DNA of 64,000 bases from Physella acuta (taxonomy: Eukaryota; Mollusca; Gastropoda; Physidae): positions 752,501-816,500 of the forward strand of contig NW_026731810.1 of assembly GCF_028476545.1 (NCBI RefSeq), written 5' to 3'. The notes beneath the pieces were generated by a model. The model had not been told where the DNA came from. It saw nothing but the letters and a program-made list of their open reading frames with translations, and did not search any database. The position numbers were made by a program, and so were the translations under genes. Below, piece by piece: positions 63,244 through 64,000 of the stretch; within the stretch, counting starts at the first letter, position 1; each line of letters starts with the position of its first letter.

Positions 63244-63359
63244 TGAGACACATCCGCGCAATGACAGATCGAGGTAAACTACGTTTTTCAAATGAGTACA
63301 ACTATAGGCCTACCTTCCAACTTCATGTAATGTTCCCGTTTCAGATTGTAAGATCCAAA

Positions 63360-63535
63360 ATCAGATGAAGTAGAGTTCATATGTTTCTTGACCTCGACAT
63401 TTAAAGAGACGTTGTAGTCGGCACTTTGCCTTCCCTATACCTAAGCTAGGTACCCAGAAGTGACGTCATTCATTCTTCGTTCAGGAAATCCGAGATCCGA
63501 ACTCGAGTCTTCGGGCTACCAGGTAAGCTCCACTG
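63360..63535 (-). mobile_element. SINE family A, diverged copy
   Basis: Plus-strand GATGAAGTAGAGTTCATATG, TTCCCTATACCTAAGCTAGG, GGTACCCAGAAG and GATCCGAACTCGAGTCTTCG are the reverse of the family's tail, body and B-box region. The head is partly degraded. Confidence 0.65.
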
Positions 63536-64000
63536 ACCATTGACTATATCTAAGCTAGATTTTGGTGTGTTGTTATGTTTATTTCAGTTTATATCATAAA
63601 AATGCAATTGAGTTTAATTAAGCAATTAGAACTACAGCAGCACATTTAATCAATTTTGCAACCACGACGTTTTAGCCTTGTGCAAATCACAACGAATGTA
63701 AAATAAACAAAACTTGCTTACGTAATGAAAAGATCGTGACAGGTTATTTGAAAAACAAAATGCTCATACGTCACGAATAAAATAAAGCAGGAGTGATATC
63801 CCCTAAACGTTTTCGTATATTTTATATAACAGTAAGGGAGACGATACTCCCAGTACAATATAGTCTATAGAAATGTTTTTTATTAATTTTTCTAATACTT
63901 AAATGTTTTTAAACAGAACAGAATCGAGTAGAAAAAATAATTGCACGGAAACAATTTTTGTAGAATTAAGTTGAAAATTAGTACTTTATAAAAAAAAAAA
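63536..64000. other. AT-rich DNA to the window edge
   Basis: Nothing recognised; the window ends in a run of A. Confidence 0.5.

Overview
This window is AT-rich, repeat-dense eukaryotic DNA in which I find no protein-coding gene I can defend. No open frame outside a tandem array exceeds about 130 codons, none resembles a family I know, and most long frames are translations of microsatellites or minisatellites. The host looks like an animal. The tRNA-derived SINE with a central block reading as 'GAGTCCACCCAGCTCTGATGGGTACC' in two joined halves, the hAT miniature elements and the TCTAGATCTAG-rich segments together suggest a mollusc, perhaps a gastropod. That is inference from repeat style, not proof.

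Layout. 1-10 kb: short local tandem repeats, a 5'-truncated SINE, a 322-bp hAT miniature element (6072-6393) and a 1-kb 33/39-bp minisatellite. 10.9-14 kb: a 3-kb satellite of 24/29/30-bp monomers carrying three copies of an 880-bp higher-order unit. 14-22 kb: more minisatellites, one split by a 750-bp solo-LTR-like insertion (18714-19463), and a C-rich array whose complement could form G-quadruplexes. 22-31 kb: a 122-bp satellite invaded by a second copy of the hAT miniature element, and a 45-bp minisatellite of about 1.5 kb. 33-42 kb: two very long (TA)n tracts, a 1.4-kb non-autonomous hAT element with a perfect 8-bp target duplication, and a direct triplication of a composite unit of about 1.5 kb that itself contains a hAT-like element, two SINE tails and a tRNA-Met-like head. 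44-50 kb: A/C-rich minisatellites and two SINEs in tandem. 53-57 kb: a hAT-like element with two inverted miniature elements nested inside, then a pair of nested SINEs in opposite orientation with a 14-bp target duplication. 57-64 kb: mostly plain AT-rich DNA with two more SINE copies.

There is no gene network to describe. The window records repeat dynamics: at least ten (TA)n tracts, about twenty distinct minisatellites, two tRNA-derived SINE families, at least three hAT-type families and one LTR-like fossil. I estimate that tandem and interspersed repeats cover roughly a third of it. The strongest observations are the 880-bp higher-order satellite, the triplicated composite unit and its TGACGTCA octamers, and the cleanly readable nested insertions.
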